A stretch of DNA of 47,120 nucleotides from DSOI01 sp041394885 (GTDB lineage: Bacteria > Acidobacteriota > Terriglobia > Bryobacterales > Bryobacteraceae): positions 1 to 47,120 of the forward strand of contig JAWKHI010000052.1 of assembly GCA_041394885.1 (NCBI GenBank). Direction: 5' to 3'. Under the pieces are notes generated by a model, which worked only from the letters and a program-made list of their open reading frames with translations, did not search any database and was not told the origin of the DNA. Below, in pieces: positions 39,557 to 47,120 of the stretch (the stretch's first letter is position 1; every line of letters starts with the position of its first letter). A program made the position numbers and the translations under genes.

Positions 39557-41428
39557 ATGGACGCTCCACACGTTGTAAGCCCCGCCCCTGGGAGTCAACT
39601 CCGGCTGTGGCCGGGCATTCTCGCCGTCGCTGTGCAGTGGCTACTGCGGTTCGCCTTGCCCGCCGCGATGCCGGAGGCCGTCCCTGTTGCGTTCATCGCC
39701 GGACTCGCGGGTGGCCTCGCGGTCCTGCTATGGTGGGCGTTCTTCAGCCGCGCCCCCCGGTTCGATCGTTGGGGGGCCGTCGCGCTGATGATCGCCGCGC
39801 TCGCGGTCACGCCGGCGATCCTGCACGAATCGATCGCCACCGGAATGATGGGCATGATGTTCTTCCTCCATGCCATTCCCGTGCTCAGCCTCGCCTTTGT
39901 CGTTTGGGCCGTGACCGGCGCCGGCCTGTCCCCGGGCCCGCGGCGCGTCAGCATGGCTGCCACCATCCTGTTCGCATGCGCCGGATGGGCGCTTCTTCGC
40001 AGCGGCGGCATCACCGGCGCTGGCGCGACGGACTTCGCGTGGCGGTGGACGCCGACACCGGAACAACGGTTCCTGACGCAGGTGGAGAGCAGACCCCCGG
40101 CTGCCGCGCACGACGTCCGGCCGCCCGCACCCAGTGGGGCCGTCCCCGAGGCTCCCAGTACCCTTCCAAGTCCTACTTTGGCTCCTCGGGCTCCAGCCCC
40201 AGTTCCCGCGCCGTCACTTGCACCGGCTCCCCTTGCGCTCAAACCGGTAGATGACTGGCCCGGCTTTCGCGGACCCGGCCGCGATGGCGCGATCTCCGGC
40301 CTGCGGATCGCCGCCGACTGGTCCTCCCATCCACCCGTCGAGTTGTGGCGTCATCCAGTCGGGCCGGGGTGGTCGTCTTTCGCCGTTCACGGCGACCTGA
40401 TCTACACGCAGGAGCAGCGCGGCGACGATGAGGTGGTCGTTTGCTACAAGGCGGCTACGGGCGAGCCGGTGTGGATGCATCGGGATCCGGTCCGGTTCTG
40501 GGAATCCAACGCCGGTGCGGGTCCGCGCGCGACGCCGACTCTTAGCGGCGGCCGCGTGTACGCCTTCGGCGCCACCGGCATCCTGAATGCGCTCGATGCC
40601 GGGAGCGGCGCGGTAGTGTGGTCCCGGAACGCCGCCACCGATACCGGCACGGCAATCCCGGGCTGGGGCTTCGCGAGTTCGCCGCTGGTGTTCGGAGATA
40701 CGGTGATCGTGGCCACGGCCGGCCAACTGTCCGCCTACGAGTCGGCAACCGGTTCTCCGCGCTGGACCGGTCCATTCAAGAACGGTGGGAGCGGCTACAG
40801 TTCTCCGCATCTCGCAACGATCGCCGGCGTACCGCAGATCCTGTTGGTGAAAGGCTCCGGAGCGGCGGGCGTTGCCCCGGCTGACGGCACGCTTCTTTGG
40901 GAGCATCGATGGCCCGGCGACGGCATTGTCCAACCGGCTCTTACTCCGGATGGCGACGTTCTCGTCGGCACCGGTTCGGGAATGGGTGCGGGAGCGGGAG
41001 TCGGGGTCAGGCGTCTGGCGCTCGCGCACGGCCCCGATGGCTGGACGGCGCACGAACGATGGACGTCGAACCGGCTGAAACCCTATTTCAATGACTTCGT
41101 CGTGCACGCCGGCCACGCCTATGGGTTCGACGGCGGCCTTCTTGCCTGCATCGGCCTCGAGGACGGCCAGAGAAAGTGGAAAGGCGGACGATACGGCCAT
41201 GGACAACTGCTTCTGCTGCGTGAGCAGGGCCTGCTGCTGGTGTTGTCGGAGGAGGGGGAACTCGCTTTGGTCCGGGCGGACCCCGGGCAATTCACCGAAC
41301 TCGCGCGGATCCATGCAATCGAGGGCAAGACCTGGAACCATCCCGTGTTGGCGGGCAACCGGCTTCTGGTCCGCAACGGTGAGGAGATGGCGGCCTTCCG
41401 CATCCCGCGTGAAGGCGACGCGCCTTAA
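39557..41428 (+). CDS. Membrane-anchored PQQ-type beta-propeller protein
   Basis: A 623-aa protein with about four membrane helices in its first 155 residues (LAVAVQWLLRFALP, VAFIAGLAGGLAVLLWWAFF and others), then a Pro/Ala/Ser linker (about 175-235) and a C-terminal beta-propeller (about 236-615). The propeller has repeated PQQ-like blades (DDWPGFRGPGRDG, VCYKAATGEPVWMHRDP, NALDAGSGAVVWSRN, SAYESATGSPRW, ACIGLEDGQRKWKGG). PQQ-like repeats occur in dehydrogenases and in the scaffold BamB; no PQQ-ligand or calcium site is obvious, so a scaffold or sensor is more likely. An integral-membrane N-terminus fused to such a propeller is uncommon. The start at 39557 lacks a strong ribosome site. It converges with the 1231-aa secreted protein, 12 bp between stops. 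Confidence 0.8.
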   Translation: MDAPHVVSPAPGSQLRLWPGILAVAVQWLLRFALPAAMPEAVPVAFIAGLAGGLAVLLWWAFFSRAPRFDRWGAVALMIAALAVTPAILHESIATGMMGMMFFLHAIPVLSLAFVVWAVTGAGLSPGPRRVSMAATILFACAGWALLRSGGITGAGATDFAWRWTPTPEQRFLTQVESRPPAAAHDVRPPAPSGAVPEAPSTLPSPTLAPRAPAPVPAPSLAPAPLALKPVDDWPGFRGPGRDGAISGLRIAADWSSHPPVELWRHPVGPGWSSFAVHGDLIYTQEQRGDDEVVVCYKAATGEPVWMHRDPVRFWESNAGAGPRATPTLSGGRVYAFGATGILNALDAGSGAVVWSRNAATDTGTAIPGWGFASSPLVFGDTVIVATAGQLSAYESATGSPRWTGPFKNGGSGYSSPHLATIAGVPQILLVKGSGAAGVAPADGTLLWEHRWPGDGIVQPALTPDGDVLVGTGSGMGAGAGVGVRRLALAHGPDGWTAHERWTSNRLKPYFNDFVVHAGHAYGFDGGLLACIGLEDGQRKWKGGRYGHGQLLLLREQGLLLVLSEEGELALVRADPGQFTELARIHAIEGKTWNHPVLAGNRLLVRNGEEMAAFRIPREGDAP

Positions 41429-41440
41429 TCCCCTTTCCGC

Positions 41441-44400
41441 TCACGGAGTGCCGACCGAGAGAAAGGTCCCTTCACGGGTGGGCGCCCCGTCCACGACTGC
41501 CTGGATGGTCCGCTGGCCGGGGCCGATGCCCGCCGGCACGGTCACCCGCACCTGGTACAAGCCCGGCGACACCAGGCTCGCGAACGATACCGGCGCCTGG
41601 CTGCCGCCGATGGTGACCGCGATCGGCGCGGCGATCGGGAACGCGCCTAAGAACGAACGGTTCGTGATGAACCTGGACGAATCGGCGGTTCTGCCCAGGC
41701 CGATCATGAACAGATCGAGCGTCTCGCCCGGCCGCGCAATCCGGGTGACACGTGGATCCACGGCGTTGTTGCCGATCAACGTGGAGCTCCCTGGCAACAG
41801 AGCCGTGATGTGATACGATCCGCCCGCGTCTGGAAGCGCGTAAAACGCGGGTAGGGTAGCGGTGGCGAGAGCGGTGAACAAGGGTCCGGGGACGCCGTTG
41901 TTTTCTACCGCGATCGCAACCGGACCGGCTGCCGTCGTCGCCGGAGCCAACGCGTTGATCTGGTTCGCGCTCACATAGGCGACCGGCGCGGGCTGCCCGT
42001 TGAACAGGACTCGCGTTCCTGAAAGCGCCTGCGGCAGCGCTTCGCCCGCCGCGGACGGGGTCCACACCTGGGGCCCGGCGGGAGTGAAAGCCGAACCCGT
42101 GATCGTCACCCAGGCGCCGGGCGCGACTCCGGGCTGGTAGCTCCAGGCATCGGCCACCGAGGCCACCGTCGCCTGGCCCCGTCCCGCCTGCGTCACGATG
42201 AATGTCCGGCCGGCCACGGAGATCGTTCCCCGGCGCTCACTGCCGGAGTTGGGAGCCACCGTGTACGCGATGGCTGCGCTGCCGGTTCCCCCTTCACTCG
42301 ATGCAAAGGAGATCCACGGCACGTCCGCGCCGGGCGACCATGGACATGCGCCGCTCGTCGATGTCACCGCGAGGCTGAAGTCCCCGCCGCCAGTTCCCAC
42401 CGAAATGCCCGCGGGGATCGAGTATTGGCAAGCCGCCGGCGTGGACGGCGCCAGTCGCAGATCCGTCCAGAACGCCCAATCGAAAAAGGACGAACCGAGC
42501 GAATCGGTCACCAGTTGAATCAGGACCGTCTGACCGCGCCATTCGCTGAGGTCGAGCGAAGCGTCTGTCCACGCGTTCGCGCTCGTCGACCGCCGCCAGT
42601 ATCGCCTGCCGTTGATGTTCACCGAAAACGCCACCCCCGTGTCGCTCGAAGCGCCATCGCCGATCCCGTAGCCCCAACTGAGTTGAAGGCGGCTGTCGGG
42701 CAAACGAACGCTCCACGACAGCACGGTTCGCCCCTCGCTCGGCGGATGAGCGAAGATCGCGGTGGCTCGCGTGCTACCCCCAGCCGTGGCCGGATTGAGG
42801 CTCCCGGACGTATACGGCGCTCCGTAGCGCGCCGGCTCGCCAGTCGATCCACTTCGGATCACGAACGGCAACTCAGCCAGCGTCGCGCCGGCCTCCACTG
42901 GTGTTCCTACGTCCGTGAAAACCACGAATCGCCCAGGTACGGGAACGCCCGTAACCAGGCTCGACTGGGCTTCTGTGGGAACTAAGGTCCCATTCCCGGA
43001 AAAGCCGGTGACCGTCCGGCCCGCGCCGGTGGTTAGCGGCACGGAGACGCTCGAAGGCGTCCCCACTCCCACGCCGCGGACATCCACCACCGCGAACCTC
43101 GGTGTCACCATGGTCTCCGCTCCCAGTTTCACTGCGGCAGGGAGCGACGCGATTCGTGTCGTGTCCGGCCGAGGTGTCTGCTCCAGCCAATACTGCACTC
43201 CCGGGTCCAGCCCATAAAGGCGGGATGCGTCAAATGCCGGCCAGTTGGGAATGTACTCCGCCGTCGCGATCTGATTGACGTCGTGCAGGCGCTGGTAGAG
43301 CGTGGCGCCGTCCGCCTCCAACCGCACCTGCGTCCCGGTGTCGGTCAGCGCGGCGGTGGCTCCGCCGCTGCCCACGAACCGGATCAACGCGCCGGACCAA
43401 TCGGCGGTCCACGCCGGCTGGAACCCATACTTCTGCCACGCGCGCACGACGCGCAGCAGGCGCGCGATGTCGGGATTGGACGTGTCGATGTCCTCCGGCG
43501 AATTGATCAGCAGGCTGGGCAGGAAACCGCGCTTTTCCGCCAACCCGAGAAAATCCTTGAAACCAGGATCCCTCGGCACCGGCTGTGCGAGGTGACTGTA
43601 GTACCGGATGCGGCTGCCAAACAGAAACTGAGCGATCGGGTGTCCCGCCGGATTGCCTGGAAGCGGATCCTCCGGCTCGCCCCACCAGCTTTGCCCGAAG
43701 GAATGGAACTGCTGGAAAATGTCGTTCATTCCCTCCGTACTGAGCACCAGTCCCGGGAAGGCCTCCAGCAACTCCCGGTTCAATCGCACGGCGCCTTCCA
43801 GTTGCGTCAGTCCTTCGATGGTTCCGTTTCCGTCGTTCCACTGGACCAGGGCCCCCTGGTCGAGATGGATCGCGTCGGCCTGCAAGGCCTCCACGGCGGT
43901 GCGGAGACGCGCGATGAGCAGTTGCCGGAACGCCGCCGAAGCCGGGCTGATATGAGCGAACCGCGTGGGCGTCGACGCCGGAGAGTCCCACTGCCAACCC
44001 ACCCGTCCGAGCGTTCTCGGATCCCTGATCTGAAACTCCGACACCGCGACGTAGTCCGGGTTGCGCGGGGAAACTCCGTAGAAGTTGGCGTGCAGCATGA
44101 CGCGGAATCCCCACCGGTGCGCCCGCGCGGTGAACACGCCAAGACCTTCCCGTGGAGCGTAGTCGGGATAGTTGACGTCGTACCGGGAGGCGCGCCAGTC
44201 CGGGAGGTAGATGATGGTTTTCGCCGGATCCACCAACGTCGCCAGCCGGTCAAGCAGCGCCGGATCGAGCGCTTCCATGCCGACTACGGCGCGAATATCG
44301 CGCGCCCATTCGCGGTCCGGACCCGTCTGAGGAGGGCGCGCCGCGGCCAGCCAGTCCGCATAGATTCCGGCCGCCGCCCGCCAATCCCCCGTCACCGCCT

Positions 44401-45136
44401 TCAGCCGCCACTCCAGGCTCGGCACCGTCGATGCCCGGTTCCACGGTGTCGCCGCCTGCGTCTCCAGACGGATATCCACGGTGCCGCTGCCGCGGGCCGT
44501 CAGCCCGAATTCCTTGAACAGCATTCGTGAATCCGGCGCATAGACCACCGCGCTCCCCCGGCGGCCTTCGATGGCGAACATCTGCGCATGCCATCGATGC
44601 GGGTATTGCAGCGATGTGCCCACCCCGCGATGCGCCCGGTCGAATACGATTCCGGTGTCGGCCGGCACCGCGATTCGGTTGGTCTCGATGTCCAGGCCGG
44701 CTATGGTCCAGGAAAGCCCTTGCAGGCCCGGGGTCGCGGACTGCCCAGCCACACGCACCACCAGTTCCCCGCTTCCGGCGTCTTCGAAAACCGTCATCGA
44801 CGCGGTCCGGTCCCCGTTGCTCATGCTCAGCCTGGCGGTCCGGACTCCCGTCGCGGCGTCGGTCTCGAGCCGCCAACCCGACGATTCCAGCGCGGCGCCC
44901 GCGGGCTGGGCGGAAGAGAATTGCAGGAGCGGGGAGGCCGGCGGTAACTTCAGGTACTCTTCGCCCGTGGCACGGTTGGTAAACCCGCTGAGGTCGGGGC
45001 CTCTGAATTCCGCTGACGCGTTGGCCGTGACCACCGACAGTCTCTGCCCGTCCGCCGTCATCTCCGCGTGAAGTCCGCCTTGCACCAACAGCCAAACGAC
45101 TACAGTTCGGGCGCAAGCCCGTCTCAAATGGCTCAA
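41441..45136 (-). CDS. Multidomain secreted protein: GH-like (DUF6259) + BACON + TIGR03437
   Basis: A 1231-aa exported protein. After a signal peptide (about 1-24, VVVWLLVQGGLHA) comes a large catalytic-type region (about 30-700) resembling DUF6259/GH-like barrels: FRVMLHANFYGVSP, DAIHLDQGALVQW with candidate acidic residues, STEGMND and FQPAWTADW. Then come a jelly-roll-like part (about 765-905, ending FFDWAFWTDLRL), a BACON-type domain (about 908-1000, ACPWSPGADVPWISF, ending IFVTQAG-like IVTQAG), and a C-terminal TIGR03437 domain (about 1005-1231). The best start is TTG at 45136 with GAGGAGG five bases upstream; ATG at 45175 lacks proper spacing. The design suggests an extracellular glycosidase with binding and surface-retention modules. 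Substrate unknown; the DUF6259 assignment is tentative. Confidence 0.75.
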   Translation of the reverse strand: MSHLRRACARTVVVWLLVQGGLHAEMTADGQRLSVVTANASAEFRGPDLSGFTNRATGEEYLKLPPASPLLQFSSAQPAGAALESSGWRLETDAATGVRTARLSMSNGDRTASMTVFEDAGSGELVVRVAGQSATPGLQGLSWTIAGLDIETNRIAVPADTGIVFDRAHRGVGTSLQYPHRWHAQMFAIEGRRGSAVVYAPDSRMLFKEFGLTARGSGTVDIRLETQAATPWNRASTVPSLEWRLKAVTGDWRAAAGIYADWLAAARPPQTGPDREWARDIRAVVGMEALDPALLDRLATLVDPAKTIIYLPDWRASRYDVNYPDYAPREGLGVFTARAHRWGFRVMLHANFYGVSPRNPDYVAVSEFQIRDPRTLGRVGWQWDSPASTPTRFAHISPASAAFRQLLIARLRTAVEALQADAIHLDQGALVQWNDGNGTIEGLTQLEGAVRLNRELLEAFPGLVLSTEGMNDIFQQFHSFGQSWWGEPEDPLPGNPAGHPIAQFLFGSRIRYYSHLAQPVPRDPGFKDFLGLAEKRGFLPSLLINSPEDIDTSNPDIARLLRVVRAWQKYGFQPAWTADWSGALIRFVGSGGATAALTDTGTQVRLEADGATLYQRLHDVNQIATAEYIPNWPAFDASRLYGLDPGVQYWLEQTPRPDTTRIASLPAAVKLGAETMVTPRFAVVDVRGVGVGTPSSVSVPLTTGAGRTVTGFSGNGTLVPTEAQSSLVTGVPVPGRFVVFTDVGTPVEAGATLAELPFVIRSGSTGEPARYGAPYTSGSLNPATAGGSTRATAIFAHPPSEGRTVLSWSVRLPDSRLQLSWGYGIGDGASSDTGVAFSVNINGRRYWRRSTSANAWTDASLDLSEWRGQTVLIQLVTDSLGSSFFDWAFWTDLRLAPSTPAACQYSIPAGISVGTGGGDFSLAVTSTSGACPWSPGADVPWISFASSEGGTGSAAIAYTVAPNSGSERRGTISVAGRTFIVTQAGRGQATVASVADAWSYQPGVAPGAWVTITGSAFTPAGPQVWTPSAAGEALPQALSGTRVLFNGQPAPVAYVSANQINALAPATTAAGPVAIAVENNGVPGPLFTALATATLPAFYALPDAGGSYHITALLPGSSTLIGNNAVDPRVTRIARPGETLDLFMIGLGRTADSSRFITNRSFLGAFPIAAPIAVTIGGSQAPVSFASLVSPGLYQVRVTVPAGIGPGQRTIQAVVDGAPTREGTFLSVGTP

Positions 45137-45361
45137 GAAATCCTCCTCAGCACGAATTGGCGGCCCACCCCTCATCTCCGTGGGGGTCGAAAATCAGGAC
45201 CTCTCTTGATTTAACCGCAGTTAGCCTCGTTCGTGGATATCCCATGCCTCTTTTTGGGGGCATGCCGGTAAACAAAGTTTTACGATCCAAGGGGAATCCA
45301 AAAGAGGCCGGGACGCGTTTATCGAGGTGGGAGCAGCCAATCGCCCCAAGGAGAACGAACA
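45137..45361. other. Divergent spacer with two small hairpins
   Basis: No further gene is visible. Two adjacent inverted repeats lie on the zinc-ribbon side: CATGCC/GGCATG (45243-45248 with 45259-45264) and GTAAA/TTTAC (45268-45272 with 45279-45283). They might form a structured leader of the 64-aa protein. I could not match any known riboswitch class. Confidence 0.4.
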
Positions 45362-45556
45362 ATGACGCTCACGGCCATCGCCAATCACCCGTCGCCGCGA
45401 ACCGAAACCAGCGGATTCGCGCAATGCTATATCTGCACGCACACCGTTCCGGCCATCGTGGTCATCGATCGCCGCCGGGTGCTCGTCAAACCGGGCCAGA
45501 AGTGCCCGCGGTGCAATTCCACGCTGAGCGGAGCAGCCGCCAGCCGGGCTGCTTAG
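45362..45556 (+). CDS. 64-aa zinc-ribbon-like protein
   Basis: A small protein with two CxxC pairs, C22-x2-C25 (QCYICTH) and C48-x2-C51 (KCPRCNS), separated by a strand-rich segment (AIVVIDRRRVLVKPGQ). This is a classic zinc-ribbon layout. There is no signal peptide or membrane segment. AAGGAG lies eight bases before the ATG, strongly supporting translation despite the small size. I do not recognise a specific family. It is 62 bp ahead of the TauE/SafE permease on the same strand and follows a 225-bp spacer with inverted repeats. It could be a regulatory or chaperone-like protein; any function is speculative. Confidence 0.7.
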   Translation: MTLTAIANHPSPRTETSGFAQCYICTHTVPAIVVIDRRRVLVKPGQKCPRCNSTLSGAAASRAA

Positions 45557-45618
45557 CGCTGGCCGCCCGGTTGCTGCCCGACTACGGGCACAGGCTGCTG
45601 GGGTACGATGAAGATCCT

Positions 45619-46407
45619 GTGCCCGATTTCTGGATCTACTTTGCTCTGTGCGCCAGCGCATTCCTTGCCGGCGCGGTGAACGCCATCGCCGGCGGCGGAA
45701 CGCTGCTGACATTTCCGGCGCTGCTCGCTATCACAGCGCCCGTAATGGCAAACGGCACCAGCACCATCGCGCTGCTGCCGGGGTCGCTCGCGAGCGCCGG
45801 CGCTTATCGCAAGGACATCCAGCACCCGCCGCGTCTGCTCCGATGGCTCGCCGCCCCCAGCCTGATCGGCGGCCTGATCGGAACCCTTCTCGTTACTCGC
45901 ACCGAGGAGCGCTATTTCGCCGCGCTCATCCCCTGGCTGATTCTCGGCGCGACCATCCTGTTAATGCTCCAGCCGGTGATTGGCCGCTACGTCCGCGGAC
46001 ACGCCGGAGGCGACGCCGGTGAGGAATCGGTTCTGCCACGCAAGCGGCTGTTCGCGCTCGCGTGCGCCCAGTTGGCGGTGTCGATCTACGGAGGATACTT
46101 CGGGGCCGGAATCGGAATCCTGATGCTCAGCTCGCTCGCCTTCATGGGGCTTCGGAACCTGCACGAAATGAACGCGCTCAAGACATTGCTCGCCGTGGGC
46201 ATCAATGGCGCCGCGGCTGTGCTGTTCGTTCTCGAGAAAAAGGTCCAGTGGGGCTACGCCGCTCCGATGGCGGTGGCGGCGATCGCCGGCGGCTACCTAG
46301 GCGCGCGGTTCTCGTTGCGCTTCCCACCGGCGGCGGTCCGCAAGGTGGTTCTCGCAATCGGATTCGTTCTGTCCGGCTACTACCTCTACCGGCAATACGG
46401 CGGATGA
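45619..46407 (+). CDS. TauE/SafE family inner-membrane transporter
   Basis: A 262-aa polytopic permease of the TauE/SafE (formerly DUF81) family, thought to export or import sulfonates, sulfite or other organic anions by proton coupling. About eight hydrophobic segments are visible, with the family duplicates FLAGAVNAIAGGGTLLTFPALL (about 13-34, containing the conserved NxIAGGG) and YGGYFGAGIGILMLSSLAFMG (second half). GTG at 45619 is the first usable start: the ATG at 45608 is out of frame. No strong ribosome site is visible, so coupling to the upstream 64-aa gene is possible. It converges with the partial IPT/TIG protein gene, with 9 bp between stops. The ligand is unknown. Confidence 0.88.
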   Translation: MPDFWIYFALCASAFLAGAVNAIAGGGTLLTFPALLAITAPVMANGTSTIALLPGSLASAGAYRKDIQHPPRLLRWLAAPSLIGGLIGTLLVTRTEERYFAALIPWLILGATILLMLQPVIGRYVRGHAGGDAGEESVLPRKRLFALACAQLAVSIYGGYFGAGIGILMLSSLAFMGLRNLHEMNALKTLLAVGINGAAAVLFVLEKKVQWGYAAPMAVAAIAGGYLGARFSLRFPPAAVRKVVLAIGFVLSGYYLYRQYGG

Positions 46408-46416
46408 GCGCGCTCG

Positions 46417-47120
46417 CTACGGGATGCGCTGCGGCAGGGACGGCGACGCGAACCCGCCGTTGTTGTAGATCATTTGCAGCATCTGGACCGGCTGGGTGAC
46501 CCGCAGCCGCAGGATCGCTGCCGCACTCGCACCCGGAACCAGTTCCCCGGCATCGAGAAACACCAGTCCGTTCGGGGGCAGGTCCACCGTTGTCGACGCC
46601 GCGGGGCTCAGGCTCAACGACAGCGTCTGTATGCTCACCGTGGTCGCCGCCGTTCCCGGGTTCTGAAGCGCGATGGCGGTGCGCGTGGATCCCGACGAGA
46701 ACGCGAAACTGTAGTAATCTCCGGCGGGGCCGGCATCGGGAAACATCGGTTCCGCGTCCCGGATCAACGGGACGGTGCTGGTCCGCACTGGCGTCCCCTT
46801 GCGATAGGAGTAGTGCACGTCCTGCGATCCATCGCCGTTGTCGAGCCGGATTTTCGTGCCGTCCACGCGGTAGGGGGTGGACGGAGTCACCTGGAGTTGC
46901 GTCGAGCTGATGAAGGTGGTGGTGGAAGCCGTGTCTTTCAATCGAACCCGCGCTCCGGGGACGAAGTTCACGCCTGTCACGTCGATCGTCCCGCCCGCGG
47001 GCACCGTGCCGGCCCGCGGCGTGACCCGGTTGATGGCCGAGCCCCCTGCGGTAAACAGCGCCGCCTGGGTCAACACATCGTAGGAGGACCCGTTCGGCGC
47101 GCGAAACGTCCGCGCGTCGA
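46417..47120 (-). CDS. 3' part of a secreted IPT/TIG-domain protein (cut by window edge)
   Basis: The frame is open from the right window edge to a stop at 46417, giving at least 234 C-terminal residues. The start is outside. Near the N-terminal side of the visible part is an IPT/TIG-like Ig fold: INRVTPRAGTVPAGGTIDVTGVNFVPGARV then RLKDTASTTTFISSTQLQV (quoted in two pieces), typical of surface or extracellular proteins. After it come a beta-rich part (YYSFAFSSGSTRTAIALQN) and a Leu/Val-rich end. No catalytic motif is seen. A GTG at 47076 could serve as an internal start, but the upstream codons continue the same protein-like sequence (DARTFRAPNGSSYD), so it is unlikely to be the real one. 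Confidence 0.7.
   Translation of the reverse strand, partial: DARTFRAPNGSSYDVLTQAALFTAGGSAINRVTPRAGTVPAGGTIDVTGVNFVPGARVRLKDTASTTTFISSTQLQVTPSTPYRVDGTKIRLDNGDGSQDVHYSYRKGTPVRTSTVPLIRDAEPMFPDAGPAGDYYSFAFSSGSTRTAIALQNPGTAATTVSIQTLSLSLSPAASTTVDLPPNGLVFLDAGELVPGASAAAILRLRVTQPVQMLQMIYNNGGFASPSLPQRIP

Noticed and set aside
43283..44530. A 415-codon plus-strand frame
   Set aside because: Antisense to the 1231-aa secreted protein; Arg/Ala/Pro-rich shadow.
45137..45175. ATG at 45175 as start of the large secreted protein
   Set aside because: No usable spacing to a ribosome site, while TTG at 45136 has a strong one and begins the signal peptide.
45180..45361. A known riboswitch (cyclic-di-GMP type) in the zinc-ribbon leader
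   Set aside because: Some short pieces looked similar, but the conserved core and tetraloop-receptor parts could not be matched.

Overview
The window reads as a chromosomal segment of a GC-rich Gram-negative acidobacterium, most likely of the Solibacteres/Bryobacterales branch. The evidence is three large Oar-type TonB-dependent receptors plus a fourth receptor type, two proteins with the TIGR03437 (Solibacter-type) domain, a lipoprotein domain typical of acidobacterial surface proteins, and many secreted enzymes. I saw no rRNA, tRNA, CRISPR array, integrase or transposase.

Left part (1-7801): a DEAD-box RNA helicase, then a minus-strand set read leftward: TIGR03437 protein, TonB receptor (44-nt gene overlap) and secreted beta-helix protein. 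An orphan OmpR-type regulator diverges from this set, with a 16-bp palindrome upstream.

Receptor region (7824-21258), all minus strand: in reading order, a 1152-aa receptor, a secreted protein with a Shine-Dalgarno-masking leader hairpin, an ECF sigma factor, its zinc-finger anti-sigma factor and a 1006-aa receptor. The last three are chained by ATGA overlaps. A fragment of a receptor 3' end and a further 1024-aa receptor follow. The fragment shares 170 identical bp with the end of the 1152-aa gene, so the sigma/anti-sigma/receptor cassette is bracketed by a direct repeat. This is the most unusual structure in the window: a self-contained regulated uptake cassette that may have been duplicated or inserted as a unit.

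Decayed patch (21346-22235): remnants of a copper type II monooxygenase-like protein and of a histidine kinase/NarL regulator pair, with internal deletions and frameshifts.

Cell-envelope run (22286-27332), plus strand: YqaA-like membrane protein, PBP1B-type transpeptidase/glycosyltransferase, RlpA-like protein, an exported YqgE/AlgH homologue and a DUF1080 hydrolase-like protein. The last four are tightly spaced or overlapping.

Right part (27367-47120): a di-heme oxidoreductase divergent from a CpxR/CpxA-like two-component pair whose sensor carries a Lys-Gly-Pro repeat; a GH30-like secreted glycosidase; a DUF937 protein; a YegP protein with a histone-H1-like tail; a GT39-like transferase with a sugar isomerase/epimerase; a polytopic membrane protein; a small lipoprotein; a membrane-anchored PQQ-type propeller; a 1231-aa secreted GH-like/BACON/TIGR03437 protein; a 64-aa zinc-ribbon protein; a TauE/SafE permease; and the 3' part of an IPT/TIG-containing protein that leaves the window.

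Together the genes suggest a soil heterotroph that invests in outer-membrane uptake and extracellular carbohydrate degradation under sigma and two-component control. All functions are inferred from motifs and context, without database searches.
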